The notes under the pieces were generated by a model, which did not search any database, was not told the DNA's origin, and saw only the letters and a program-made list of their open reading frames with translations. The position numbers and the translations under genes are program-made. Positions 8,100 to 16,595 of a stretch of 64,000 nucleotides of DNA are shown here, piece after piece (position 1 is the first letter of the stretch; each line of letters opens with the position of its first letter). Source of the stretch: Vibrio rhodolitus (lineage in GTDB: Bacteria > Pseudomonadota > Gammaproteobacteria > Enterobacterales > Vibrionaceae); assembly GCF_003350325.1 (NCBI RefSeq), contig NZ_QLYZ01000003.1, positions 124,882-188,881 on the forward strand, written 5' to 3'.

Positions 8100-8890
8100 G
8101 TGATAACAGCCCGCATGGTGTTGGTGGTGGCGAACAAAATGCTGCGTACAATCAAGACCCGCAAAGCACTCAACAACCGCCATATGGTCATTACTACGGT
8201 TACCCTCCTCATATGGCGCATCCCCAGTTTGCCCATCCTCATCAAAATCATCAGATGGGACAAGCGCAAATTCCACCACAGGCTGGTTATATGCCACCCC
8301 CAATGTGGCACCATCCGATGTGGATGCAGTATCCAGCGTTTTGCCACCCTTCGATGATGCCACCGCCAAATTGGCATCACCCACATATGCATCCTGCAAT
8401 GCATCAAGGAATGCAATCGCCAATGACTGAGCCACATCAGGAGCAGGGCGAAACTAATGACGCTTTATTCGAACAAGCACAAGCAATGCTAGAAGGTGCG
8501 ATGGGCGAAGAAGCTGGCATGTTTAAAGAAATTTTAGGGAGTTTAGGAATGAACGATAAAGAGTTTTGGAAAGGCGCCATGGTTGGTGCTGCGGCTGCAC
8601 TTCTATTAAGTAACGAAAATGTACGTGGCAAATTGATGGGCTTGGTCTCAGGTGCGGGTGATGCTCTTAAAACGGGGGGATGTGCAGTAAAAGAGACAGC
8701 TGCCAATACCGCTCATAGTGTGAAAGAGAACGTCAGCACAGGCGGTGAAATCTTCCGTGATACTTATGCTGCAGGTAAACAAGGTTTTCAAGATTCGGTA
8801 GAGCGTCATAAAGAAATAAAAGAGGAAGAGAAGCCTGCGCAAGTCGCTCAAGAAGTGGCAACAGAAAACCAAGATGTGAAACCAGTATGA
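8096..8890 (+). CDS. His/Met/Tyr/Pro-rich protein with hydrophobic YtxH-like segment
   Basis: 264 residues. About residues 25-120 form a low-complexity region rich in His, Met, Pro, Tyr and Trp (for example MPPPMWHHPMWMQYPAFCH), with well over a dozen His residues, a plausible metal-binding or condensing surface. Residues about 125-160 are acidic. Residues about 160-178 (WKGAMVGAAAALLLSNENVR) form one hydrophobic helix of the Gly/Ala type seen in YtxH-like proteins. The tail (180-264) is a charged helix. Overlaps both neighbours by 4 bp. It may be the membrane-shaping or iron-nucleating component of a ferrosome; that is inference. Confidence 0.75.
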   Translation: MSDNSPHGVGGGEQNAAYNQDPQSTQQPPYGHYYGYPPHMAHPQFAHPHQNHQMGQAQIPPQAGYMPPPMWHHPMWMQYPAFCHPSMMPPPNWHHPHMHPAMHQGMQSPMTEPHQEQGETNDALFEQAQAMLEGAMGEEAGMFKEILGSLGMNDKEFWKGAMVGAAAALLLSNENVRGKLMGLVSGAGDALKTGGCAVKETAANTAHSVKENVSTGGEIFRDTYAAGKQGFQDSVERHKEIKEEEKPAQVAQEVATENQDVKPV

Positions 8891-9198
8891 GTAACTCAAG
8901 CGACAAACTGAGTGCCGCCAGTCGTGCCATGATTATTGGTGCGATGGCTGGTGGTAGTGCGTCGGTGTTGAGTAACTGGAAAAACCACCAAAAAGGTCAG
9001 TTAGAAACTAATGAGTTGGTTGCTCAGGCATCACTTTCCGCCGTCAAAGCGGGGGCGGTGAGCGGAGCATCAACCTATGTGGCAGAAAAAATGGCGGGTC
9101 GTCCAGTACTCTCTCTTCTAACTATTTTAAGTGTTGGTGCTGCAGGTGTGTATCTGATGGATCAACTGACGGAAAAGACAAGCGATGAACAACAATAA
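8887..9198 (+). CDS. Small Gly/Ala-zipper membrane protein
   Basis: 103 residues, start ATGA-overlapping the preceding stop. Two or three hydrophobic Gly/Ala/Ser-rich segments are visible: about 13-27 (AMIIGAMAGGSASVL), 50-65 (SAVKAGAVSGAS) and 74-91 (VLSLLTILSVGAAGVYLM). The GxxxG-like spacing suggests helix packing in a membrane. No Cys or His. Translationally coupled in the ATPase operon. No named family; likely a structural membrane component. Confidence 0.7.
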   Translation: MSNSSDKLSAASRAMIIGAMAGGSASVLSNWKNHQKGQLETNELVAQASLSAVKAGAVSGASTYVAEKMAGRPVLSLLTILSVGAAGVYLMDQLTEKTSDEQQ

Positions 9199-9484
9199 TC
9201 CATACTATTACGGCTACCCTTACTACGGTCAGCAAGATCAAGTGAGCAATCAACAACAGCCTTACAAGCAGCAAAACAGTAAAACGCATTTTGCGATGGG
9301 ATTAGTCGCGGGCGCAGCGGTTGCTTACATTCTGAGTAATAAGAAGTTTCAGCAAGGTGTGGCGGCAACTGGCGAAAAAGCTTGGTCTACTGTTCGCGGC
9401 GAAGTTGAAGAGCTCAAAGAGCGCTTAGAAGATACCCAAGCAGAGCTCGAATATTACCGTAATTTGCACAAAAACGAGGAATGA
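9185..9484 (+). CDS. YtxH-like small membrane protein
   Basis: 99 residues, overlapping the previous gene by 14 bp and the ATPase by 4 bp. The N-terminus is Asn/Tyr/Gln-rich (MNNNNPYYYGYPYYG). Residues about 38-53 (AMGLVAGAAVAYILSN) form one membrane helix. Residues 60-99 form a charged coiled coil. The hydrophobic segment resembles the one in the His/Met-rich protein (GAxxAxxLSN), so the two may be paralogous membrane anchors. Role in organelle membrane shaping is inferred from context. Confidence 0.7.
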   Translation: MNNNNPYYYGYPYYGQQDQVSNQQQPYKQQNSKTHFAMGLVAGAAVAYILSNKKFQQGVAATGEKAWSTVRGEVEELKERLEDTQAELEYYRNLHKNEE

Positions 9485-11544
9485 TTGGTTTGCAAATCAA
9501 GCATCATTTTCCTGGGCGAGTGCGTTTTAAAGTAAGTGAGCTGAAACAACATCACGATATCGGTGAATGGGTCAAGCACAGTTTAATGGCTATTCAAGGT
9601 ATTCGTGATGTTCGTGTCAATGAAGCCGCATGCTCTATTGTGATTGAATACGATACGACTTTGCTCAATAGCAAAGTGTTAAATGCCCGATTAGCTCAAC
9701 TGGATTTTAGCCAAGCAGAACAACAAGAAACTGAGCACGAATATACTCGTGGTGATATCGCCATGAACGTGATTGGGACGCTTGCGGCTGCCATGTTGCC
9801 AAATAAGTGGGGAGCTTTGTCTACCGCGACTTTGATAGCACCGACTCTATTTGAAGGAGTTGAAGAGCTGCGTGAAAAGCGCATTTCGGTCGAGGTATTG
9901 GACGCCATTGCGGTGGGGCTTTCTGCATGGCGTGGGGATTACCGCACGGCGATGATGACCCAAAGCTTGATTAGCCTTGGTGAATACATGGAGCAGAAAA
10001 CCAGCCGCAATAGTGATCAACTATTGGCTGATTTGATGCGCCCTCAAGAATCATTAGTGTGGCGAATCACCCCTGATGGTAGCAAAGATCAAGTTAGTTC
10101 TTCGGAGCTTATTGCTGGCGATGTCATTGAGCTTGTCCCTGGTGATGCGATTCCTATTGATGGTGTTGTCGTTGAAGGTGCTGCGCTGGTGAACCAGTCT
10201 GCTTTAACCGGTGAAAATGTGCCAGTAAGGCGGGAGCTCGAAGCTTATGTATATTCAGGTACAACCGTGCATGAAGGTACTGTAAAAGTTCGCGTCGATA
10301 AGGTAGGCAGTGAAGCGACGACAGCACAGATCGCCAAGTTGATCTATGACTCTTTGAGCGAGAAGAGCGAGATTCAACAAGTCACGCAAGATATGGCTAA
10401 TCGCCGGGTTAAGATTACGTTGGGTATAGGTGCGGCAGTGTTTGCTCTAACGCAAGACTTGAATCGCGTCGCCTCTGTGTTTCTAGTTGATTACTCCTGT
10501 GCATTGAAATTGAGCACTCCGGTGACCTTTAAGTCGATCATGTATCGCGCTGCGCAACACGGTATTTTGCTAAAGGGTGGCAGTGCAATTGAAAAACTTG
10601 CTCGCGTTGATACTTGTGTATTCGATAAGACAGGCACGCTGACCTACGGCGATATGGAAGTCACCGATGTGATCCCATTGTGTCCGAAAAATAGTGCGCG
10701 AGATTTGTTGGCGATTGCCGCTTCTGTCGAGGAGCACAGCAATCATCCACTTTCTCAAGCCGTCGTGAATGCGGCAACCAACCATCAGCTTCCTCATATT
10801 GAACATGGTGAAGTGGAATATGTAATTGCTCATGGACTACGCAGCACGCTTAACGATCATTGCTTAGTGATGGGAAGTCGTCACTTCCTTGAAGAACACG
10901 AACAGGTAGACTTTAGCGAAGTAGAGCAAGAAATTCGTCACTTTGAAGAGCTAGGGCGTCACTTGATTTTTATCTCATCAGAGAAAAAACTCATCGGTAT
11001 GATTGGCTTACGTGATCATCTGCGCGAAGACGTTCATCAGACGCTTTCTCAACTGCGTAATCAAGGAATCAATCATCTGGTGATGATTTCGGGTGATAGT
11101 GCTTATAAAGCGCATATGTTAGGTGAAGAACTTAAGCTTGATCGAGTGTTTGCCGAAGCGACCCCAAGTAGTAAATCGAATATTATCGAACAGTTGCAGC
11201 AGCAAGGTCACAATGTCATGTTTGTCGGTGATGGTGTGAATGATGCTCCAGCCTTAACAAAAGCTGATGTTGGCGTGGCTATGTGCCGAGGCACTGAACT
11301 TGCTCGCCAAGCCGCAGATGTGGTGCTACTGCAAGATAAGTTATCCGGAGTTTCGGAGACGGTTAACTTGGCTCATGTTGCAATGAAGATGATCAATCAG
11401 AACATCAAAGTCGCTGAATACGTTAATAGTGGCATCATGCTTGCCGCTGCGCTTGGGATGTTAAATCCAACTATGAGTGCGCTGCTTCACAACGGTACAA
11501 CGTTGGCTATTTTAGGGCGCTCCGTCGCGATCAAAAATGCATAG
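9481..11544 (+). CDS. fezB: P1B-type metal-transporting ATPase, FezB-like
   Basis: 687 residues. N-terminal HMA2-like domain with H8-H-F-P-G-R-V-R15 and no CxxC. P-type hallmarks are complete: TGE at 243-245, phosphorylated Asp in D382KTGTLT, nucleotide-site HP at 422-423, and G583DGVND. The membrane metal motif is S339-C340-A341 (in a YSCALKLSTP context) instead of CPC, SPC or CPH, as in the P1B-6 group. Within a cluster of HMA-like and small hydrophobic proteins under Fur-like sites, this fits FezB, which loads iron into ferrosomes. A non-ferrosome iron or manganese exporter is the alternative. Last gene of the operon. Confidence 0.8.
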   Translation: MIGLQIKHHFPGRVRFKVSELKQHHDIGEWVKHSLMAIQGIRDVRVNEAACSIVIEYDTTLLNSKVLNARLAQLDFSQAEQQETEHEYTRGDIAMNVIGTLAAAMLPNKWGALSTATLIAPTLFEGVEELREKRISVEVLDAIAVGLSAWRGDYRTAMMTQSLISLGEYMEQKTSRNSDQLLADLMRPQESLVWRITPDGSKDQVSSSELIAGDVIELVPGDAIPIDGVVVEGAALVNQSALTGENVPVRRELEAYVYSGTTVHEGTVKVRVDKVGSEATTAQIAKLIYDSLSEKSEIQQVTQDMANRRVKITLGIGAAVFALTQDLNRVASVFLVDYSCALKLSTPVTFKSIMYRAAQHGILLKGGSAIEKLARVDTCVFDKTGTLTYGDMEVTDVIPLCPKNSARDLLAIAASVEEHSNHPLSQAVVNAATNHQLPHIEHGEVEYVIAHGLRSTLNDHCLVMGSRHFLEEHEQVDFSEVEQEIRHFEELGRHLIFISSEKKLIGMIGLRDHLREDVHQTLSQLRNQGINHLVMISGDSAYKAHMLGEELKLDRVFAEATPSSKSNIIEQLQQQGHNVMFVGDGVNDAPALTKADVGVAMCRGTELARQAADVVLLQDKLSGVSETVNLAHVAMKMINQNIKVAEYVNSGIMLAAALGMLNPTMSALLHNGTTLAILGRSVAIKNA

Positions 11545-11568
11545 ACTAAGCGAATAAATCTCAATCAG

Positions 11569-11597
11569 AGCCTGTTTAATTTAAGCAGGCTTTTTTA
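11569..11597 (+). terminator. Terminator of the ATPase operon
   Basis: AGCCTG (11569-11574) pairs with CAGGCT (11586-11591), with an 11-base AT-rich loop that can itself pair, then TTTTTT. Confidence 0.8.
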
Positions 11598-11831
11598 CTT
11601 CGCCTTTCGTTTCCAAAAGCGCAAACTTTCCGCAAATTGACAGCAAATTGATAATTCGATTAAGCCGTGTGGCTAATATGCCTTTCATTAGGTGACAAAG
11701 AGCAGTGGCTCTTTGCCGACACTTCTTAAATTAGTTGGCGATTCAACCTCTTGATAGCCACTTGGCAAGCTGCGTTTTTGCTCCTTTTCTTTGTTCAAAC
11801 AGCGCACTTTTCGCCACAATAAGATGAGTTG

Positions 11832-12590
11832 ATGGTTATGAAAAATCTCCTTTCTGGCAAACGTAATGGGCTTGCTCTACTGGCATTGCTTCTGTTGCTG
11901 ATCGCACCAATGACATTGCTAGTGAGTCACATTGAGTTGTTGGCTCCGGTCAGTGATTGGCAAGGGGCGTTTTTCACCTTGGCGACTCATTCTGCTGGAA
12001 GTGGGGGATTTATTGTTACCTTAGCCATTTTGGTGTTTGGCGTGATGATGCTCAAGCTAACACCGAAGCAGAATTTAGCCAAAGCAATGCAGCTAGTGCT
12101 TATTTTGCTAATTGGCTTTGCCGCGAAGACTGGCTTGAAACAAGCGACAGAAAGCCCAAGACCTTACACAGAGCTTTTGGCGCATCAATTGTTAGTACCC
12201 AACCCAGATCATTTCTATCAGCTCTCGGCTTCGCAACAAGAGAAGATCATTACTTCGGTGAGTGAAAATGTCAGCCACTGGCGCACGCAACATTGGCTTG
12301 GGGAAACCGATTATTCGTTCCCTTCAGGGCATACGATTTTCGTCGCGATTTGTGTGGCATTCTTCGGTGGCTTGTTTCTGGAACACAAACGCTATGCTTT
12401 TGCGACAGGCATGATGGTTTGGGCGGCGACTGTTGCTTATAGCCGCTTGTGGTTAGGTATGCACCGTCCGATTGATTTAATTGGTTCGATTCTATTTGTG
12501 ATGGTGGTGTATGCGTTACTACCGCATTTTGATGGCTTAGCGAGTAAGCTGAGCCAGCAGCTTAATTTACACAAGCGCTGTACACACTGA
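11832..12590 (+). CDS. pgpB: PAP2-family phosphatase, PgpB-like
   Basis: About 252 residues, close to E. coli PgpB (254). The three PAP2 signature motifs are present: KQATESPRP, PSGH and SRLWLGMHRPIDLIG. Several membrane helices surround them, starting with a helix at residues 10-30. The enzyme dephosphorylates phosphatidylglycerol phosphate and undecaprenyl pyrophosphate at the outer face of the inner membrane. Start set to ATG 11832; ATG 11838 and a TTG at 11829 are alternatives. Single gene. Confidence 0.85.
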   Translation: MVMKNLLSGKRNGLALLALLLLLIAPMTLLVSHIELLAPVSDWQGAFFTLATHSAGSGGFIVTLAILVFGVMMLKLTPKQNLAKAMQLVLILLIGFAAKTGLKQATESPRPYTELLAHQLLVPNPDHFYQLSASQQEKIITSVSENVSHWRTQHWLGETDYSFPSGHTIFVAICVAFFGGLFLEHKRYAFATGMMVWAATVAYSRLWLGMHRPIDLIGSILFVMVVYALLPHFDGLASKLSQQLNLHKRCTH

Positions 12591-12719
12591 ACGCAGTATT
12601 CATCATTTCAGTTACATTATTACTCTAGCGTAATAGTGATTCATTTATCTGCTTATTATCAATTTGGCATCAATAAACCATAATGGCTCTCCAGTCATTC
12701 ATACACTTTGGAGACCATT

Positions 12720-12989
12720 ATGGCTAATGGATTTACCAGAGATGGTGGCGTTCAAGACCAAATCGATGCCACCATTGTCGATGCAATTCACCGTGCTCGT
12801 GCCAATCTAAATCGCGAGCACAACCACACCGAATATTGCCTAGAGTGTGGGGATTTGATCCCCCTTGCGCGGCGAAAAGTTATGCCCGGAGTTGAGCTGT
12901 GTATCGAGTGTCAACAGCAGGCAGATACGCGCCAGAGAGCAACCTCAGGCTTTAATCGTCGCGCTAGTAAAGACAGCCAACTGCGTTAA
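12720..12989 (+). CDS. ybiI: DksA/TraR-type C4 zinc finger protein YbiI
   Basis: 89 residues; start ATG 12720 has GGAG seven bases upstream. Two Cys pairs (CLEC and CIEC) form a C4 zinc finger, and the C-terminus NRRASKDSQLR is nearly the same as in E. coli YbiI (NRRGSKDSQLR). The DksA family modulates RNA polymerase through the secondary channel, but the function of this short form is unknown. Single gene. Confidence 0.9.
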   Translation: MANGFTRDGGVQDQIDATIVDAIHRARANLNREHNHTEYCLECGDLIPLARRKVMPGVELCIECQQQADTRQRATSGFNRRASKDSQLR

Positions 12990-13180
12990 TCGTGTGATAT
13001 CCAAGGTACGAGAGACTAGATTCTAGGTACTGTGTCTGTACGGTGCTTTAGGTTCTTTGTTAAGTCATGGCGACTTTGGATATCAACTGTCAGTTTTGTT
13101 CTACTGTAAATGTGTGACACTGTTTCGCATTAATCTTGCTTGCTTGATATGATAATCGTGATTGAAATAGAGGTAATTCG

Positions 13181-13471
13181 ATGAAGAAGTTTTTGTTGCT
13201 ATTGTGTTTTGCTGTTGTACTGAGTGGTTGCTCGCTACTTGTGGGTGAAGACTACTTTGGTGAAGGCTGGAAAGGTGAATCGGTTGAACAGTTGACCGGG
13301 CACTGGGGCGAACCTGAAAGCAAAACTAACTTGGAAAATGGTGGTCAAGAACTGATCTACAAATTGTTCGATGGTAGCTGCACTTACGTATTTTATACCG
13401 ATGCATCTGGTGTGATTACCAGCTACCAATATCAAAGTACTTTTTTGGGTACTTGTAAGCCGATCGGTTAA
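13181..13471 (+). CDS. Small lipoprotein
   Basis: 96 residues with an N-terminal signal and lipobox LSGC (Cys at residue 17), so it is lipid-anchored in the envelope. The mature part contains VEQLTGHWGEPE and ends with two Cys residues that may form a disulfide. Good ribosome site AGAGGT. The GxP-type motif is reminiscent of SmpA/OmlA-like small lipoproteins, but no firm family is claimed. Confidence 0.8.
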   Translation: MKKFLLLLCFAVVLSGCSLLVGEDYFGEGWKGESVEQLTGHWGEPESKTNLENGGQELIYKLFDGSCTYVFYTDASGVITSYQYQSTFLGTCKPIG

Positions 13472-13556
13472 TGGCGCTATTTATCGACTGACTTTTCTTC
13501 ATTTACCTACCAAACAAAGCTCAATTTAGAAACTTTTGACCTGAGACCGAAACAGA

Positions 13557-13574
13557 GGGACTTTTGTCCTCCTG
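13557..13574. promoter_or_regulatory. Candidate operator of the YeiL-like regulator (site 1)
   Basis: GGGACTTTTGTCCTCCTG contains the palindrome GGAC-TTTT-GTCC. The same word with the spacer in the other orientation occurs at 16425-16442 next to the regulator gene. It lies about 125 bp before the oxidoreductase-nupC operon. Confidence 0.6.
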
Positions 13575-13698
13575 TTCTTATCATGCCAGCGTTATGCTTG
13601 GCGCAACAAATATCCACACACCAAACGATTCGCTTTTTCTTTGTAGGGCTTTAGAGCGTGAGAAGAAAACGAAGGCACGATCAAGATAGGTCAACTCT

Positions 13699-14241
13699 AT
13701 GAACGTACTTGTTATTAACGGTCACCCGAACCTAGACAAATCTTTTGCTAACGCTGAGATTATGAAATTGCTTGAGCAGCAAACAGATTGGCAGATTGCG
13801 CATGCGGTAGATTTCACCGGTGATATTAAAACCGAACAACAACGACTACTGGAAGCAGAACTGGTAGTGGTGCAGTTCCCACTGTACTGGAGCACTTTTC
13901 CTTCGGTGATGAAAGAGTGGATTGATCAAGTCTTTACTTATGGATTCGCGTTTGGTCCTGATGGCAGTCAGCTAAAAGGCAAAAAACTGCTGTTTTCTAT
14001 TACCGCAGGTGCTACGGCAGAGTCTTACTCAGAAACGGGCTTTAACTTTATGCCGCTAGAGAATTACCAACGCTCGTTTGAGCACGCTTTTAAAGCGGCT
14101 GAAATGGATATTCTCGACACGATTGTCACGTTTGAAATGAACGCGATTCCTGAGGAAGGGGGCGATGTGGAAAAGACCATCGCACTGGCGCATGAACACA
14201 CGCAACAAGTCATCAACGCTGTAAAAGCGCACATCGGATAA
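13699..14241 (+). CDS. Flavodoxin-fold NAD(P)H oxidoreductase
   Basis: 180 residues. The N-terminal phosphate-binding loop (VINGHPNLDKSFAN) and the FPLYWSTFPSVMKEWIDQVFTYGFAF segment mark the NQO1/MdaB/KefF family of FMN or FAD quinone reductases. It likely performs two-electron quinone or nitro-group reduction in the cytoplasm. First gene of a two-gene operon with a nucleoside transporter (6-bp gap), an unusual partner; both lie behind the shared GGAC-N4-GTCC site. Confidence 0.88.
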   Translation: MNVLVINGHPNLDKSFANAEIMKLLEQQTDWQIAHAVDFTGDIKTEQQRLLEAELVVVQFPLYWSTFPSVMKEWIDQVFTYGFAFGPDGSQLKGKKLLFSITAGATAESYSETGFNFMPLENYQRSFEHAFKAAEMDILDTIVTFEMNAIPEEGGDVEKTIALAHEHTQQVINAVKAHIG

Positions 14242-14247
14242 ATCATT

Positions 14248-15453
14248 ATGTTTCAATCATTAATCGGTATCGCCGTACTTCTTGGCGTGGGCTTTTTATG
14301 CTCTGAAAACAGAAGTCAAATTAGCTGGCGCGCAGTAGCAGGCGCGTTTGGCATTATCTTAGTGGTGGCTGGCTTTGTTCTGGCGACCGAAGTTGGTGCT
14401 GATGTGCTGCTAGCGGTATCTAACGCAGTAGGTCAGGTATTTAGCTATGGTGCAGAGGGGATTAAGTTCGCCTTTGGTAGCTTGGTGAACTTTAGTGTTG
14501 ATGGCATTGGCTTTGTTTGGGCACTGCAAGTGTTACCGCAAATCATCTTTACTGCCTCGCTTACTTCACTGCTTTACTACTTGGGTATTATGCAGTGGTT
14601 TGTGCGCATCATTGGTGGTGGTCTACAACGCGTTCTTGGTACTTCTCGTGCTGAATCAATGAATGCGGCAGGTAACATCGTACTTGGTCAAACTGAAGCA
14701 CCATTATTGGTTAAGCCTTACCACCGCGTGCTTACTCGTTCACAGATTTTTGCCATCATGGTTGGTGGTCTATCATCGATCGCCGGTTCGATTCTGGCAG
14801 GTCTTGCAGGCATGGGGGTAGATTTGAACTACCTGATCATGGCGTGTTTCATGTCGGCACCGGCTGGATTGATGTTTGCCAAGCTTATCATTCCTGAAAC
14901 TGAAGCAACCATTGATGAAGTACCAGAACTACCAGACAACGAAAAGCCAACCAGTTTTATTGATGCGGTAGCAAAAGGTGCGATTGCGGGTACGTCAATT
15001 GCTGCTATCGTTGGTGCCATCATCATCTCATGTATTGGTTTGATGGCGCTGCTAAACGGTGGTTTGGGCGCGATTGGTGCTTACTTCGGCTTTGAAGGCT
15101 TAACCGTTGATGTGATCTTAGGTTTCTTCTTCTCACCAGTTGCGTGGCTAATTGGCGTGCCTTGGAATGAAGCGATGTCGGCAGGTTCGTTCTTAGGTCA
15201 GAAAATTGCACTAAACGAGTTCGTTGCTTTTGCCAGCATGGGCGCGGTAGAGCTTAGTGCCCGTACTACCGCGATTATGACGATTGCGCTATGTGGTTTC
15301 GCTAACATTGGTTCAGTAGCTATGGTGTGTGGTGCGTTAAGCAGCATGATCCCAGAGCGTTCTGGCTTGATTGGTAAATTAGGTATGAAAGTACTGCTAG
15401 CGGCAACACTAGCAAACTTGATGAACGCGGCTATCGTCGGCTTGTTCGTTTAA
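14248..15453 (+). CDS. NupC/NupX-family concentrative nucleoside transporter
   Basis: 401 residues with about ten membrane helices. The CNT signature GQTEAPLLVKPY and the later ELSARTTAIMTIALCGFANIGS-type region (Na+ or H+ and nucleoside binding) are present. It imports nucleosides across the inner membrane by cation symport. The neighbouring YeiL-like regulator and uridine phosphorylase point to pyrimidine nucleosides or pseudouridine. In E. coli, yeiL lies next to nupX, which supports a NupX-like role. Confidence 0.88.
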   Translation: MFQSLIGIAVLLGVGFLCSENRSQISWRAVAGAFGIILVVAGFVLATEVGADVLLAVSNAVGQVFSYGAEGIKFAFGSLVNFSVDGIGFVWALQVLPQIIFTASLTSLLYYLGIMQWFVRIIGGGLQRVLGTSRAESMNAAGNIVLGQTEAPLLVKPYHRVLTRSQIFAIMVGGLSSIAGSILAGLAGMGVDLNYLIMACFMSAPAGLMFAKLIIPETEATIDEVPELPDNEKPTSFIDAVAKGAIAGTSIAAIVGAIIISCIGLMALLNGGLGAIGAYFGFEGLTVDVILGFFFSPVAWLIGVPWNEAMSAGSFLGQKIALNEFVAFASMGAVELSARTTAIMTIALCGFANIGSVAMVCGALSSMIPERSGLIGKLGMKVLLAATLANLMNAAIVGLFV

Positions 15454-15531
15454 CATTTTAGTTGCAGCTACCAGTTGCTTCCCCCAGTTGCTGATAGACA
15501 CTGATCTCCTAACCAGCCGGGATAGAGATAG

Positions 15532-15563
15532 CGCCACTCGCTTATTGCCAGTGGCGTTTTTTT
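15532..15563 (+). terminator. Rho-independent terminator after the transporter gene
   Basis: CGCCACT (15532-15538) pairs with AGTGGCG (15550-15556), followed by seven T residues. Confidence 0.85.
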
Positions 15564-15579
15564 ATCGCTGTGTTTTGCT

Positions 15580-16260
15580 CTACTCGTAGGTGTCGAGGAA
15601 AGTGCGCAGAGCCTGCTCATCAACAATTTCTAACCCTTGCTCACCTTTACGAATAAGCTCTTTATCCATCAGCGTTTTGACCGCACGGCGATAGACGCGT
15701 CCCGAAGTGCCAAAACGTTCCGCTTCTTGATTCACTTTGTCAAAACCAGTTAAGGCTGGGCTGGTTTTTTGCTGCATCAATAAATCATAAGCGATGTTGT
15801 AGGTGATGGGGTGCAATAAGCGACTGGTGTAAATATCCAGTGAGTCTAGGTAATCATCTGCCAGTGCAGAGGCAAAGAAAAACAACATTTCTGGTTGCTG
15901 TTGCAAGCTTTCAGAGAGTTTTTTCAAACAGATAATGTCGACCTGCATATGCTCGTCTGCCACTACATTCCACTGGCAAGGCGTTTGGGTAAAAAATTCC
16001 ATTTCACCAAAAATATGATCGTCACAGTTGGCTTCACCAAGCTGAAAACGGCGTCCGTTAGCCGCGAGAATACTCATCGAGACGCGACCGACAGGCACCA
16101 CATAGATGTAATTGAGTGGCTCACCTTGGGTCAGAATCGCTTCGCCCGCGCTAAAGTAACGGCTGCCAATTTGGCATTGGTAGATAAACTGGCGAAAGGC
16201 AGCGCTTTTTTGCTGTAAAAGGTCATTAAAGCGACCATTGGCGTAGGGTTTAATTCTCAT
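15580..16260 (-). CDS. Crp/Fnr-type regulator, YeiL-like
   Basis: 226 residues. Residues about 30-120 form a cyclic-nucleotide-binding-type beta-roll (FSAGEAILTQGEPLNYIYVV, then HIFGEMEFF). Residues about 150-215 form a winged HTH (EAERFGTSGRVYRRAVKTLMDKELIRKG). Length and the GEMEF region match E. coli YeiL, a regulator next to nucleoside genes. It lies between a nucleoside transporter and a uridine phosphorylase, and both promoters carry the same palindrome, so it most likely controls both and perhaps itself. The effector is unknown. Confidence 0.82.
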   Translation of the reverse strand: MRIKPYANGRFNDLLQQKSAAFRQFIYQCQIGSRYFSAGEAILTQGEPLNYIYVVPVGRVSMSILAANGRRFQLGEANCDDHIFGEMEFFTQTPCQWNVVADEHMQVDIICLKKLSESLQQQPEMLFFFASALADDYLDSLDIYTSRLLHPITYNIAYDLLMQQKTSPALTGFDKVNQEAERFGTSGRVYRRAVKTLMDKELIRKGEQGLEIVDEQALRTFLDTYE

Positions 16261-16595
16261 CTTTTCTCACGTTTATATTGTGGGCACCGCAAAGTATTTC
16301 GGCGCAAGAATCGCAGCTCTATTTATATTTGAGTCTCAAGCAAAGCCATCTTTTCGCTAAGCTAAAGATGCGTTCTTTGTTTGTCATTTTTTACGTCATT
16401 GCTGCGATTTAAAAGGGTCTTGGCGGGACAAAAGTCCTCCTGCGTATGGCAGAAACTCGCCTAAGATTGGCGTAGTTTAAACACATTATTATCGGACTTC
16501 GATATGCATAGGGTTGAAAATGAAAGGTTAACGCGAGTCAACCGTTTGCCCTGCTATCTAACCGTCTGAAGTACAAGAAGTATAAGGAGCAATCC
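16261..16595. other. Divergent intergenic region, regulator and uridine phosphorylase
   Basis: 335 bases holding the GGAC-N4-GTCC palindrome near 16431 and probable promoters for both genes. No other feature was seen. Confidence 0.5.
16425..16442. promoter_or_regulatory. Candidate operator of the YeiL-like regulator (site 2)
   Basis: GGGACAAAAGTCCTCCTG holds GGAC-AAAA-GTCC. It matches site 1 at 14 of 18 positions, differing only in the four-base spacer. Located 154 bp before the uridine phosphorylase gene and 165 bp before the divergent regulator gene. Confidence 0.6.

Noticed and set aside
8054..8437. Minus-strand open stretches opposite the His/Met-rich gene
   Set aside because: They mirror the low-complexity repeats of the plus-strand gene (Trp/His/Met-rich in reverse) and break the coupled operon.
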